DNA from: Streptomyces venezuelae
GTDB taxonomy: Bacteria; Actinomycetota; Actinomycetes; Streptomycetales; Streptomycetaceae
Length of the DNA stretch: 64,000 bases
Assembly: GCF_008642335.1 (NCBI RefSeq)
Contig: NZ_CP029191.1
Location: 3,348,001 to 3,412,000 of the forward strand
Reading direction: 5' to 3'
Numbering within the stretch: position 1 is the stretch's first letter; every line of letters starts with the position of its first letter. Both the position numbers and the translations under genes were made by a program. Positions 25,040 to 34,059 of the stretch are shown here, piece by piece. The notes below the pieces were generated by a model. It worked only from the letters and a program-made list of their open reading frames with translations, was not told the origin of the DNA and made no database searches.

Positions 25040-25807
25040 GTGCGACCCGAGACAGAGCGGTACGGGACGGTTCGGCCTCGCACCGCGCCCCAAGTGGCAC
25101 GACCGCTGGTGCTCGCCGTGCACGGCAGTTCCGTGCCCGGTGCCGCGTCCACCCTGGAGCGGCTCCGCGACCGGGTGGAGGAGCTCGGCGGGGTGCGGCC
25201 CGCCCTCGGGCACCTCGACCACCAGACCCCGTCCCTCGCCGAAGCGCTGCGGGACGGCGCCGTCGTCGTGCCCCTCCTCCTCGGCGACGGATACCACCGC
25301 ACGGTCGACATCCCCGCCGTCGTCCGCGGGCACGAAGGGCGCTGCGTGCTCACCGACGGGCTCAGCGGCGAGGGTGCCGTCGCGCTCGCGCTGCGCGACC
25401 GGCTGTACGAGGCGGAGCGGCGCGCCGGCGTGCGGGCCGACGCCGTGGTCCTCGCGGCCGCGGGCTCGTCGCGGCCCGGGGGCAACGGTGGGGCGCGGGT
25501 CGCCGTCCGGCAGCTGCGTCAGCTGTTGTGCGGGGTGCCGGTGTGCGGGGCGTACTGCTCGTCGGCCGGGCCCACCGTTCCGGAGGCGGTGGGGCGGCTG
25601 CGGGGCGCGGGGTACCGGACGGTGGCGGTGGCCGCGCATCTGCTGGCGCCGGGGCGGTTCGCGACGGCGCTCGCCGGGGCCGGGGCCGACGCGGTGGCCG
25701 ATCCGGTCGCCGATCATCCCGAGATCGCGAGGCTGGTCCTGCGCCGGTACGCGAGCGCCTTGCATCGCCCGGGTGGCCCTGTCGTGCGGTACGGCGCCGC
25801 AGCCTGA
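25040..25807 (+). CDS. sirohydrochlorin chelatase (CbiX-like)
   Basis: Inserts Fe2+ (sirohaem) or Co2+ (cobalamin path) into sirohydrochlorin. About 255 residues with two CbiX-type halves: first half LVLAVHGSSVPGAASTLERL with the metal-binding His, second half with AVVLAAAGSSRPGGNGG and VAVAAHLLAPGRFATALA. Start at GTG 25040 (RBS GGGGTGG); GTG 25028 is an alternative. It diverges from nirBD, whose product needs sirohaem, so an iron-inserting role is the natural inference. Confidence 0.85.
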   Translation: MRPETERYGTVRPRTAPQVARPLVLAVHGSSVPGAASTLERLRDRVEELGGVRPALGHLDHQTPSLAEALRDGAVVVPLLLGDGYHRTVDIPAVVRGHEGRCVLTDGLSGEGAVALALRDRLYEAERRAGVRADAVVLAAAGSSRPGGNGGARVAVRQLRQLLCGVPVCGAYCSSAGPTVPEAVGRLRGAGYRTVAVAAHLLAPGRFATALAGAGADAVADPVADHPEIARLVLRRYASALHRPGGPVVRYGAAA

Positions 25808-25839
25808 TTCGGCGTACGCCCTCTGTTGTCCTGGAGGGC

Positions 25840-27084
25840 ATGACAAGCACACCCGCCTCACCTGCCGCACCAGAACCATCCGGACCAGCTTCCTCAGCCA
25901 CTTCCCCCTCATCCGGCTCCCCCTTCCCCGAGCCATTGCGACCGCTCCTGGCCCGGGGGCGCGACGAGGAGCATCGCGCCGCGACTCCGCTGGAGCTCTT
26001 CTTCGACCTGTGCTTCGTCGTGGCGGTCGCCCAGGCCGGTGCCGAGCTGGTGCATGCCGTCGCCGAGGGGCACGCGGGCGAGGGCGTCCTCAACTACGCG
26101 ATGGTCTTCTTCGCGATGTTCTGGGCGTGGGTGAACTTCTCCTGGTTCGCTTCGGCGTACGACAACGACGACGCGCTGTACCGCGTGGTGACGCTGATCC
26201 AGATCGCCGGTGTGCTGGTCTTCGCCGCCGGGGTGTCGCGGGCCTTCGAGGAGCACGACTTCCTCCTCGTCTGGCTCGGCTACCTGATCATGCGGATCGC
26301 CCTCACCTCGCAGTGGCTGCGGGTCGCGCGTGCGGCGACGGGCGCCGAGCGCGGGACGGCCCTGCGGTACGCGGCGGGCGTGCTGATCTGTCAGGTCGGC
26401 TGGTCGGGGCTGCTGTTCCTGCCGGAAGGCGGCAGGCCCTGGCTGTTCCTGGTGATGGCGGTCGCGGAGATGTGCGTGCCGGTGATCGCGGAGCGCGCGT
26501 ACACGACGGCCTGGCACCCGCATCACATCTCGGAGCGGTACGGCCTGTTCACCATCATCGTGCTCGGCGAGACCATCGCGGCGGCGACCGTCGCGGTGAA
26601 GTCGGGCATCGAGGAGAACGACGCGCTGGACGAGTTGCTGCCGATCGCGGCGGGCGGCCTCCTCATCGTGTTCGCCGCGTGGTGGATCTACTTCGTCGTG
26701 CCCATCCACGGCCGTCTGCGGAGCAACCGTCAGGCGTTCCTGTGGGGATACGGCCACTACGTGATCCTGGGCGCGGCCGCGGCGATCGGGGCCGGGATCG
26801 AGGTGGCGGTCGAACAGGCCGTCGGCAAGGCGCACATCTCGACGGTGGCGGCGTCCGCCGCGGTGACCGTGCCGACGGCGCTCTATCTGATCACGGTGTG
26901 GGCGCTGCACTCCCGTTACTACAAGGTGGGGTTGGCGCAGCAACTGGTGCTGCCGGTCAGTGCGTTGGCGGTGCTCGCGAGTACGTTCGCGGGCCGCTGG
27001 GCGGTGCTGGTGGCGGGGCTCGTCACCGCGGCGACCGTCGCGACAGGCGTGACGCTCACCACCCGGATGGCGCGGCGCTCGTGA
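25840..27084 (+). CDS. low temperature requirement protein A-like membrane protein
   Basis: LtrA family membrane protein, 414 residues. The family signature FFDLCFVVAVAQAGAELVHA follows a Pro/Ser-rich N-terminus, and is followed by FFAMFWAWVNFSWFASAYDN and HHISERYGLFTIIVLGETIA, with about ten membrane segments. ATG 25840 preceded by GGAGGG. The family's biochemical role is unknown. It lies 32 bases after the chelatase gene. Confidence 0.9.
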   Translation: MTSTPASPAAPEPSGPASSATSPSSGSPFPEPLRPLLARGRDEEHRAATPLELFFDLCFVVAVAQAGAELVHAVAEGHAGEGVLNYAMVFFAMFWAWVNFSWFASAYDNDDALYRVVTLIQIAGVLVFAAGVSRAFEEHDFLLVWLGYLIMRIALTSQWLRVARAATGAERGTALRYAAGVLICQVGWSGLLFLPEGGRPWLFLVMAVAEMCVPVIAERAYTTAWHPHHISERYGLFTIIVLGETIAAATVAVKSGIEENDALDELLPIAAGGLLIVFAAWWIYFVVPIHGRLRSNRQAFLWGYGHYVILGAAAAIGAGIEVAVEQAVGKAHISTVAASAAVTVPTALYLITVWALHSRYYKVGLAQQLVLPVSALAVLASTFAGRWAVLVAGLVTAATVATGVTLTTRMARRS

Positions 27085-27109
27085 GGACGGGGCGTGGTAC
27101 GCCTGCTTC

Positions 27110-28183
27110 ATGACATCTGCTTCCGCCGGCCCGGCCGGAGCCGCGTTCCGGCCGCTGTCCGACTCCCTCACCGATGTCGCCGGCCTGCGGGTCGGCCACG
27201 CCACGCGGACCGGCGGCGGCCGGCTCACCGGCACCACCGTGGTCCTCGCCCCCGAGGGCGGGGCCGTCGCCGCCGTGGACGTGCGCGGCGGCGGACCCGG
27301 TACGCGCGAGACGGACGCCCTCGACCCGCGCAATCTGGTGCAGCGCGTCGAGGCGGTCGTCCTGACGGGCGGCAGTGCGTACGGGCTCGACTCCGCGTCC
27401 GGTGTCGTGGCGTGGCTGGAGGAGCGGGGGCGGGGTGTGAGGGTGGGCCCCGACCCGGCCCATGTCGTGCCGGTCGTCCCGGCCGCGTGCGTCTTCGACC
27501 TGGGCCGGGGCGGCGACTTCGGGGCCCGCCCCGACGCGGCGACGGGCCGGGCCGCCGTCGAGGACGCCGCGCGCACGGAGCCGTTCACTCCGGTCGTGGA
27601 GGGCAACGTCGGGGCGGGCACAGGTGCGCTGGTCGGCAGGGTCAAGGGCGGTGTCGGCAGCGCGAGCGTGCGTCTGGACTCGGGGATCACGGTCGCCGCG
27701 CTGGCCGTGGCGAACGCGGCGGGGTCGGCGGTGGATCCGGGGACGGGAGTGTTGTACGGGCAGTACTTCAGGGGGCGGCGGGTCGGCTACCCCGCGCCCG
27801 AGGTGCACGAGGAGGCGACGCGGCGGCTCGCCGAGACCGCCGTCCACAACGGGCCGCCGCCGCTGAACACGACCCTCGCCGTGGTCGCCACGGACGCCGG
27901 ACTCACCAAGGCGCAGGCGCAGAAGCTGGCGGGCACGTCGCACGACGGCATGGCGCGCGCGGTGCGGCCCGTCCACCTCCTCAACGACGGCGACACGGTG
28001 TTCGCCCTCGCGACCGGGGACCGGGCCCTGGCCGCCGGCAACCCGCTCGCCCTCAACGAGATCCTGGCGGCGGGCGCGGACCTGGTGACGGAGGCGATCA
28101 CACGGGCGATGCTGGCGGCGGACTCGGTGAAGACGCCGGGCGGGACCTTCCCCTCGTACGTCGACCTGTACGGCAAGCAGTAG
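27110..28183 (+). CDS. P1 family peptidase (DmpA/OAT-like Ntn hydrolase)
   Basis: Peptidase family S58/P1 (DmpA-like) aminopeptidase, 357 residues. Such enzymes self-cleave to expose a Ser or Thr nucleophile. Seen: N-terminal SLTDVAGLRVGHATRTGGG, VVLTGGSAYGLDSASGVVAW, EGNVGAGTGALVGRVKGGVG, and the expected processing site NTTLAVVATDAGLTKAQAQK. No signal peptide, so cytoplasmic. It follows the LtrA gene by 25 bases. The substrate is unknown. Confidence 0.92.
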   Translation: MTSASAGPAGAAFRPLSDSLTDVAGLRVGHATRTGGGRLTGTTVVLAPEGGAVAAVDVRGGGPGTRETDALDPRNLVQRVEAVVLTGGSAYGLDSASGVVAWLEERGRGVRVGPDPAHVVPVVPAACVFDLGRGGDFGARPDAATGRAAVEDAARTEPFTPVVEGNVGAGTGALVGRVKGGVGSASVRLDSGITVAALAVANAAGSAVDPGTGVLYGQYFRGRRVGYPAPEVHEEATRRLAETAVHNGPPPLNTTLAVVATDAGLTKAQAQKLAGTSHDGMARAVRPVHLLNDGDTVFALATGDRALAAGNPLALNEILAAGADLVTEAITRAMLAADSVKTPGGTFPSYVDLYGKQ

Positions 28184-28341
28184 GACTGCGGAACAATAGG
28201 TGCAAGCTGCCCAAATAGCCGCATTGGGCGGCGCGTTGGGCTCTTCGAATGTGCTCACACTCACACCGTCGGTTCGCAACCGTTCCGGGCACAGGCCGCT
28301 CTTAACTCGTACTGAGTCAGAACACGTACTTGGAGCAGCCC

Positions 28342-29562
28342 GTGACAAGGTCGGTCATAGTCAACCCCCGGCGCCGTGCCCTGCTGGCCGCCACCGCGCT
28401 CGCCGCCGTGGGCGCGCTGACCCTCACGGCCTGCGGTGGCGACGCCGATGCCAACGACGACAAGAAGGGCGGCAACTCGGCTGCCGCCAAGGGCGCCGAC
28501 ATCACCATCTCGTCCAAGGACGGCGCCACCGACGCCTCGATCAACGCCACCGGCGTCAAGGTCAAGAACGGCAAGCTGACCGACGTGAAGATGACGTCGG
28601 TGACGTCCGGCGCGGCGGTCGAGGGCACCATCTCCGGCGACGGCACCTCGTGGAAGCCGAAGGCGCAGCTGGAGCGCGGCACGAAGTACAAGGTGACGGC
28701 GAACGCCAAGGACGCCAAGGGCAACGCGGCGACCGAGAACGCCACGTTCACCACGGTCTCCTCCGCCAACAGCTTCATCGGCACCTACGCGCCCGACGGT
28801 GGCGCCAAGGTCGGCGTCGGCATGCCGGTCTCCTTCAACTTCGACAAGGCGATCACGGAGAAGAAGGACGTCCAGTCGCACATCACGGTGACGTCCGACA
28901 GCGGCCAGAAGGTCGTCGGCCACTGGTTCGGCAACCAGCGCCTGGACTTCCGTCCCGAGGACTACTGGAAGGCCGGCTCCAAGGTCACCATGAAGATCAA
29001 CCTGGACGGCGTGAAGGGCGCGGACGGCGTCACCGGCGTACAGAACAAGACGGTCACCTTCACCGTCGGCCGCGCGCAGGTCTCCACGGTCGACGTGCAG
29101 GCCAAGAAGATGACGGTCGAGCGGGACGGCAAGGTCATCAAGACCGTCCCGATCTCCGCGGGCAGCCCGTCGAACCCGACGTACAACGGGAAGATGGTCA
29201 TCTCGGAGAAGTTCACCCAGACCCGGATGAACGGTGACACGGTCGGCTTCGGTGGCGAGTACGACATCAAGGACGTGCCGCACGCCATGCGGCTGTCCAC
29301 GTCGGGCACCTTCATCCACGGCAACTACTGGGGCTCGCCCTCGATCTTCGGCAGCGCCAACACCAGCCACGGCTGCGTCGGTCTCCAGGACGCGCGCGGC
29401 GCGGGTGACCCCAACACGCAGGGTGCCTGGTTCTTCAACAACTCCATGATCGGCGACATCGTGACGGTCAAGGGCTCCCCCGACAAGACCATCGCCCCGG
29501 ACAACGGCCTCAACGGCTGGAACATGTCCTGGAGCGAGTGGACCGCGGGCAGCGCGAGCTGA
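28342..29562 (+). CDS. L,D-transpeptidase lipoprotein
   Basis: Exported lipoprotein of 406 residues that would form 3-3 cross-links or attach protein to peptidoglycan. Seen: signal peptide with lipobox LTAC (Cys31), a pair of Ig-like domains (about 55-255), then the YkuD catalytic domain with FIHGNYWG and the catalytic Cys345 in SHGCVGLQDARG. Start at GTG 28342, 6 bases after GGAG; an in-frame TTG at 28330 is less likely. The domain order is that of the mycobacterial LdtMt2 type. A strong terminator follows. Confidence 0.95.
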   Translation: MTRSVIVNPRRRALLAATALAAVGALTLTACGGDADANDDKKGGNSAAAKGADITISSKDGATDASINATGVKVKNGKLTDVKMTSVTSGAAVEGTISGDGTSWKPKAQLERGTKYKVTANAKDAKGNAATENATFTTVSSANSFIGTYAPDGGAKVGVGMPVSFNFDKAITEKKDVQSHITVTSDSGQKVVGHWFGNQRLDFRPEDYWKAGSKVTMKINLDGVKGADGVTGVQNKTVTFTVGRAQVSTVDVQAKKMTVERDGKVIKTVPISAGSPSNPTYNGKMVISEKFTQTRMNGDTVGFGGEYDIKDVPHAMRLSTSGTFIHGNYWGSPSIFGSANTSHGCVGLQDARGAGDPNTQGAWFFNNSMIGDIVTVKGSPDKTIAPDNGLNGWNMSWSEWTAGSAS

Positions 29563-29595
29563 CGCACGGGCAGCGTCGACCGACGCGCCAACTGA

Positions 29596-29628
29596 GCGAG
29601 CCACGCGGGAACTTCCCGCGTGGCTCGC
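29596..29628 (+). terminator. terminator after the L,D-transpeptidase gene
   Basis: Perfect 16-base arms (GCGAGCCACGCGGGAA at 29596-29611 and the complement at 29613-29628) followed by GCGTTTT. Beyond it, GCGTTTTCCG-[A/G]-TTCCCGGG occurs twice at 29628-29681. Confidence 0.9.
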
Positions 29629-29747
29629 GCGTTTTCCGATTCCCGGGCTTTGTGCTCACGCGTTTTCCGGTTCCCGGGCATGATGTCCGACCCAGGGGCT
29701 ACGGTATGCACTCACCAGGTGACATGTAGCAACGCCGGGAGAAAGCC

Positions 29748-30524
29748 TTGAGCGTTCCGTACGACACCGCGTACGAGCCACCCGAGTCGCCCGAGCCCCA
29801 CTCTCCGGAGGAGCATCTCGAGCGACTCCTCGGCCGCGCAATGAACTCCTTCGACCTGCCGGACGAGGTGCTCGTCCGGCTCGGCACCGCGCTCGCCCAC
29901 GACAGCGCGCTGCACTCCGCGCACCACAGCTCAGGGCTGCACCGCGAGACGTTCAGACACACCTGGCTGCTCGCCGACGCGTCCGTGCTCACGCTCTGGG
30001 AGCTCGTCCACAACACGGAGCCGGGAAGCGCCCCGACGCACGAGCTCTACGCCGACGAGGAGGAGGCGGGCGTCGCCACGTCGCGCCTGCCGCTGCCGCC
30101 CGACCCGCCCTCGTGCGGCCGGCCCGTGCTCGTCGAGCTCCCGCCCGACCCCGAGCCCCGGCACGTGTATGTTCCCGACGACTCCGCGGACCACGCGCGC
30201 CGGCTCCTGCGCCGCGCGGAGAACCCGGACGGCGACCGGCCCGGCAAGAGCGTCGCGCGGCTGCTCCGTGCCGCGTTCGCGCACCAGATCACCCAGGCGT
30301 TCGGGCGTCCGCAGCTCGCCGGTGAGGTGCGCATGTGCTTCTCGCTCTACGAGCACGCGTTCCTGCTCTTCGACGGCGGCGAGACCAGCCTCTGGGAGGT
30401 CGAGCACACGCTCACACCCGACGGGCGGCACATGTGCGAGGTGTACGACACCGAGGAGGCCGCCCGCGCCGCGATGGAGCGCAGGGCCCGCGCATGGGCC
30501 CGGGAACGCCGAGCACGCAGCTAG
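29748..30524 (+). CDS. DUF6227-type hypothetical protein
   Basis: Protein of 258 residues, TTG start at 29748 behind GGGAGAAAG. Two copies of a similar half can be seen: RETFRHTWLLADASVLTLWELVHN and YEHAFLLFDGGETSLWEVEHT, both preceding a YADEE/YDTEEA region, so it is an internal duplication. Acidic N-terminus, Arg-rich C-terminus, no signal peptide. I recognise it as a Streptomyces-restricted family, DUF6227; the function is unknown. Confidence 0.75.
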   Translation: MSVPYDTAYEPPESPEPHSPEEHLERLLGRAMNSFDLPDEVLVRLGTALAHDSALHSAHHSSGLHRETFRHTWLLADASVLTLWELVHNTEPGSAPTHELYADEEEAGVATSRLPLPPDPPSCGRPVLVELPPDPEPRHVYVPDDSADHARRLLRRAENPDGDRPGKSVARLLRAAFAHQITQAFGRPQLAGEVRMCFSLYEHAFLLFDGGETSLWEVEHTLTPDGRHMCEVYDTEEAARAAMERRARAWARERRARS

Positions 30525-30541
30525 GCGCCCGGAGCCGGGAG

Positions 30542-30832
30542 TTACGAACGACTCTCGCCGAACTGGCGTACGAGAACGGCGAACGCGGCGCGCTCGTCCG
30601 CCGTGAGCTCCACGGTCTCCGTGCGCGGCGGGCCCTGCTGGGCGGGCAGCGCGCGGAGCGCCGGTGCCTGGCCCCATGCCTCGGCTTCGAAGGGCCCCTC
30701 GAAGCGGCCGGCGAAACGGTCCTCGAATCGGTCCCTGCGCATCATCCGCACCAGGCCCACGGCCCAGACGACGGTCGCCACGGCGAGAACGGCCACGCCT
30801 ATCTGCTGAACGATCGAGACATCCTGGAGCAT
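30542..30832 (-). CDS. small membrane protein
   Basis: Protein of 96 residues with one N-terminal membrane segment (IVQQIGVAVLAVATVVWAVGLV), a basic stretch RMMRRDRFEDRFAGRFEGPF and an acidic C-terminal helix ELTADERAAFAVLVRQFGE. Convergent with the DUF6227 gene (17 bases apart). I recognise no family. A GGACTTAGGTCC dyad lies 47 bases upstream. Confidence 0.6.
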   Translation of the reverse strand: MLQDVSIVQQIGVAVLAVATVVWAVGLVRMMRRDRFEDRFAGRFEGPFEAEAWGQAPALRALPAQQGPPRTETVELTADERAAFAVLVRQFGESRS

Positions 30833-30878
30833 GCGGCCCAGTAGACAACAGGGGTGGGGCCTTACGACAGGGGGTAAT

Positions 30879-30892
30879 AGGACTTAGGTCCC
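30879..30892. promoter_or_regulatory. AGGACTTAGGTCCC dyad
   Basis: The core GGACTTAGGTCC is a near-perfect palindrome and shares 11 of 14 positions with the DosR consensus. It lies in the 109-base gap between the small membrane protein gene and fruA, 47 bases before the former. Confidence 0.35.
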
Positions 30893-30941
30893 GAAGTGAC
30901 GCAAGTCGCACACTCCGGGACCCGTTGCCCCGCACGGACGC

Positions 30942-32990
30942 TCAGACCGTCGCCGGTGTCCGCTTCTCCGCCGGCACCGTCTCATCGGCCGCCGGGCCCG
31001 AAGGCGTCGTCTTCCGTGCCCCCTTGAGCAGGATGACCACGGCCGTCGACACACCGACACCCGCGGCGATCGCCACCAGGTAGAGGAAGGGCTGGCCGAT
31101 CAGCGGGACCACGAAGACACCGCCGTGCGGGGCGCGCAGCGTGCAGCCGAACGCCATCGACAGGGCGCCGGTGACCGCGCCGCCCGCCATCGACGCGGGG
31201 ATGACGCGCAGCGGGTCTGCGGCGGCGAACGGGATCGCGCCCTCCGTGATGAAGGAGGCGCCGAGGAACCACGCCGCCTTGCCGTTCTCGCGCTCGGTCT
31301 TGGTGAAGAGACGGCCGCGGACCGTCGTGGCGAGCGCCATCGCGAGCGGCGGGACCATGCCGGCCGCCATCGCCGCGGCCATGACCTTGAGGCTGCCGTC
31401 GGTCGGGTGGGCGAGGCCGCCGACCGCGAAGGCGTAGGCCACCTTGTTCAGCGGGCCGCCGAGGTCGAAGCACATCATCAGGCCGAGGATGACGCCCAGG
31501 ATGACCGCGTTGGCCCCGGACAGGCCCTCCAGCCAGTCGGTCAGCGCGCTCTGCAGCGAGGCGATGGGCTTGCCGACGACCAGGAACATCAGGAAGCCGA
31601 CCACCGCCGACGAGATCAGCGGGATCACCACGACCGGCATGATGCCGCGCAGCACGGCGGGGATGCGGACCCGTTGGATGCCCATGACGACGGCGCCCGC
31701 GAGCAGACCCGCGGCGAGACCGCCGAGGAAGCCGGCGTCGATGGTGACGGCCACCGAACCGCCGACGAAGCCGGGGACCAGGCCCGGGCGGTCGGCCATG
31801 CCGTACGCGATGTAGCCCGCGAGGACCGGGACGAGGAAGGCGAAGGCGAGCCCGCCGATCTGGAAGAGCAGCGCGGCCCAGCTGGTGTGGTCCGTCCAGA
31901 TGAAGTGCTCGGCGACCGACGGCGCCTTGTCGATCTTCCAGCCGCCGATGGCGAACCCGAGGGCGATGAGCAGGCCGCCCGCGGCGACGAACGGCACCAT
32001 GTAACTGACGCCGGACATGAGCCACTTGCGGAGCTTGGTGCCGTAGCCGTCGCCGCTGTCACCGGCGTTGTCGACGGGCGTGGGGCCCGCCGGGGCGGTC
32101 GTCTCGCCGCGCTCGGCCTTCTCCCGTACCTCGGCGAGGAGTTCCGCGGGACGGTTGATGCCCGCCTTCACGCCCACGTCGACGGTGGGCTTCCCGGCGA
32201 ACCGGTCCTTGTCGCGTACGGGGACGTCGTGCGCGAACACGACGCCGTCCGCGGCGGCGATCACCGCGGGGTCGAGCCGGGTGAAGCCCGCCGAGCCCTG
32301 CGTCTCGACGGCGATCTCCACGCCCGCCTCGCGCGCGGCGTTCTCCAGCGACTCGGCGGCCATGTAGGTGTGGGCGATGCCGGTGGGGCAGGAGGTGACG
32401 GCGACGATGCGGAAGGGCTCGTCGGAGCCGCTGCCGGAACCGTTGCCCACGGGTGCGGCGGGGGCTTCGGGGGCGGCGACGGCTTCGGGGCCGGAGGCGG
32501 CTCCGGGAGCGGCGGGGGCTTCGGGAGCGACGGGGGCTTCGGCGTCCTCGCCGCTGATCAGCGCCGCCGCCTCCGCCGCCGTCGGCGCCGACCGCAGCGC
32601 TCCCGTGAACTCCGCGTCCATCAGCTGCCGGGCCAGCGACGACAGGATCGTCAGGTGGGCGTCGTCCGCGCCCGCCGGGGCCGCGATCAGGAAGATCAGG
32701 TCGGCGGGGCCGTCCGGCGCGCCGAAGTCGATGCCGCGTGCCGAGCGGCCGAACGCGAGGGTCGGCTCGGTGACGTGGGCGCTGCGGCAGTGCGGGATGC
32801 CGATGCCGCCGTCCAGGCCGGTCGGCATCTGTGCCTCGCGGGCCGCCACGTCGGCCAGGAACCCGTCGAGGTCGGTCACCCGGCCGAGGGCCACCATCCG
32901 TTCGGCGAGCGCGCGGGACGCCGCTTCCTTGGTGTCGGCGGACCGGTCGAGATCGAGGTCGACCAGATCCGCGGTGATCATCTCGCTCAT
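30942..32990 (-). CDS. fruA: PTS fructose transporter subunit IIABC
   Basis: Imports fructose while phosphorylating it to fructose-1-phosphate. 682 residues in one chain: EIIA domain (1 to about 150) with phospho-His67 in GIGIPHCRS, an Ala/Pro/Gly linker (150-190), EIIB with phospho-Cys200 in VTSCPTGIAHTYMAAESL, and an EIIC membrane domain from about residue 320 to 665 (RKWLMSGVSYMVPFVAAGGL). ATG 32990 with AAAGGAG upstream. Last gene of the fruR-fruK-fruA operon. Confidence 0.96.
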   Translation of the reverse strand: MSEMITADLVDLDLDRSADTKEAASRALAERMVALGRVTDLDGFLADVAAREAQMPTGLDGGIGIPHCRSAHVTEPTLAFGRSARGIDFGAPDGPADLIFLIAAPAGADDAHLTILSSLARQLMDAEFTGALRSAPTAAEAAALISGEDAEAPVAPEAPAAPGAASGPEAVAAPEAPAAPVGNGSGSGSDEPFRIVAVTSCPTGIAHTYMAAESLENAAREAGVEIAVETQGSAGFTRLDPAVIAAADGVVFAHDVPVRDKDRFAGKPTVDVGVKAGINRPAELLAEVREKAERGETTAPAGPTPVDNAGDSGDGYGTKLRKWLMSGVSYMVPFVAAGGLLIALGFAIGGWKIDKAPSVAEHFIWTDHTSWAALLFQIGGLAFAFLVPVLAGYIAYGMADRPGLVPGFVGGSVAVTIDAGFLGGLAAGLLAGAVVMGIQRVRIPAVLRGIMPVVVIPLISSAVVGFLMFLVVGKPIASLQSALTDWLEGLSGANAVILGVILGLMMCFDLGGPLNKVAYAFAVGGLAHPTDGSLKVMAAAMAAGMVPPLAMALATTVRGRLFTKTERENGKAAWFLGASFITEGAIPFAAADPLRVIPASMAGGAVTGALSMAFGCTLRAPHGGVFVVPLIGQPFLYLVAIAAGVGVSTAVVILLKGARKTTPSGPAADETVPAEKRTPATV

Positions 32991-33057
32991 CGCGGGCTCC
33001 TTTGCACGCGTATCGCCCGGTGGGCGGGGGCTGTTGAGGGGACGGCGGCAGGAGGGT

Positions 33058-34005
33058 TCATGCGGCGGGCTCCGTCAGTACGCGGGTCAGCGGGATCTCC
33101 GCCGTCACCGCGACGGCGTCCGGCGCCAGGTCCGCCGGGGTCGGCATCGCGCTGCCGGGGAGCTGGACCGCGGCCGCGCCGTGGGCGACGGCGGAGGCCA
33201 GGGCGCGGGGTCCCGAGCCGCCGGCGATGAGGAAGCCGGCGAGGGAGGAGTCGCCGGCCCCGACGTTGCTGCGTACGGCGGCGACGGGGGCGCTCGCGAA
33301 GTACGAGCCGGACGCGTCGACGAGAAGCTGGCCGTCGGCGCCGAGGCTGGCGAGGACCGCGCGGGCGCCCGCCTTCCGCAGCTCTTCGGCGGCCTCGACC
33401 GCGTCACCGACCGTGGTGAGGGGGCGACCGACCGCTTCGGCGAGCTCCTCGACGTTGGGCTTGACGACGTCGGGGCGTTCGGCGAGCGCGGCGAGCAGCG
33501 CGGGTCCCGACGTGTCCAGGGCGATCCGGGCGCCGGCCGCGTGCGCGCGGGCCACGAGCTCCGCGTACCAGGACGGCTTCAGGCCGCGCGGCAGGCTTCC
33601 GCAGCAGGCGATCCAGTCGGCGCCCCGCGACCGCTCGCCGACAGTGGTGAGCAGCAGTTCCCGTTCCGTGTCGGAGAGTTCGGGGCCGGGCGCGTTGATC
33701 TTCGTGAGCGTGCCGTCGGGTTCCGCGACCGCGATGTTGGACCGCGTCTGCCCGGCCACCGGTACGGGGGCGGCCTCGATGCCCTGCTCGTCGAGTAGTT
33801 GGGCGACGAGTGCGCCGGGCGCGCCGCCGAGCGGCAGTACGGCGACGGTCCGCACGCCCGCCGCCGCGACGGCCCGCGACACGTTGACGCCCTTGCCTCC
33901 CGGGTCCACGCGCTCGCCGGTGGCGCGGACGACCTCGCCGCGGTCGAGCGCCGGCACTTCGTAGGTGCGGTCGAGGGAGGGGTTGGGGGTGACGGTGAGG
34001 ATCAT
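33058..34005 (-). CDS. fruK: 1-phosphofructokinase
   Basis: PfkB-family kinase (315 residues) that turns fructose-1-phosphate into fructose-1,6-bisphosphate. Seen: ILTVTPNPSLDRTYEVPAL at the start, DPGGKGVNVSRAVAAAGV, KPNVEELAEAVGRPL and the catalytic NVGAGDSSLAGFLIAG. I use ATG 34005. An in-frame ATG at 34059 overlaps the fruR stop (ATGA) and would add 18 residues made of two 9-residue repeats (SKEAVAPR / SKEAAGTR); because of the overlap this longer form is possible. Confidence 0.94.
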   Translation of the reverse strand: MILTVTPNPSLDRTYEVPALDRGEVVRATGERVDPGGKGVNVSRAVAAAGVRTVAVLPLGGAPGALVAQLLDEQGIEAAPVPVAGQTRSNIAVAEPDGTLTKINAPGPELSDTERELLLTTVGERSRGADWIACCGSLPRGLKPSWYAELVARAHAAGARIALDTSGPALLAALAERPDVVKPNVEELAEAVGRPLTTVGDAVEAAEELRKAGARAVLASLGADGQLLVDASGSYFASAPVAAVRSNVGAGDSSLAGFLIAGGSGPRALASAVAHGAAAVQLPGSAMPTPADLAPDAVAVTAEIPLTRVLTEPAA

Positions 34006-34059
34006 GCGCGTACCGGCTGCTTCCTTGCTCGTGCGCGGAGCGACTGCTTCCTTGCTCAT
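34006..34059 (-). repeat. 27-bp imperfect tandem repeat at the fruR/fruK junction
   Basis: Two 27-base units, 34033-34059 and 34006-34032, both containing the stretch GAGCAAGGAAGCAG. They separate the fruR stop from fruK ATG 34005 and each carries an AAGGAAG that could be a ribosome site. Confidence 0.85.

Noticed and set aside
15540..27113. A stop-free plus-strand frame of about 3857 codons
   Set aside because: It lies over well-supported genes on both strands (mscL, pflB, narK, nirBD, ltrA). In DNA with 72% G+C stop codons are rare, so long empty frames arise by chance. No family motif.
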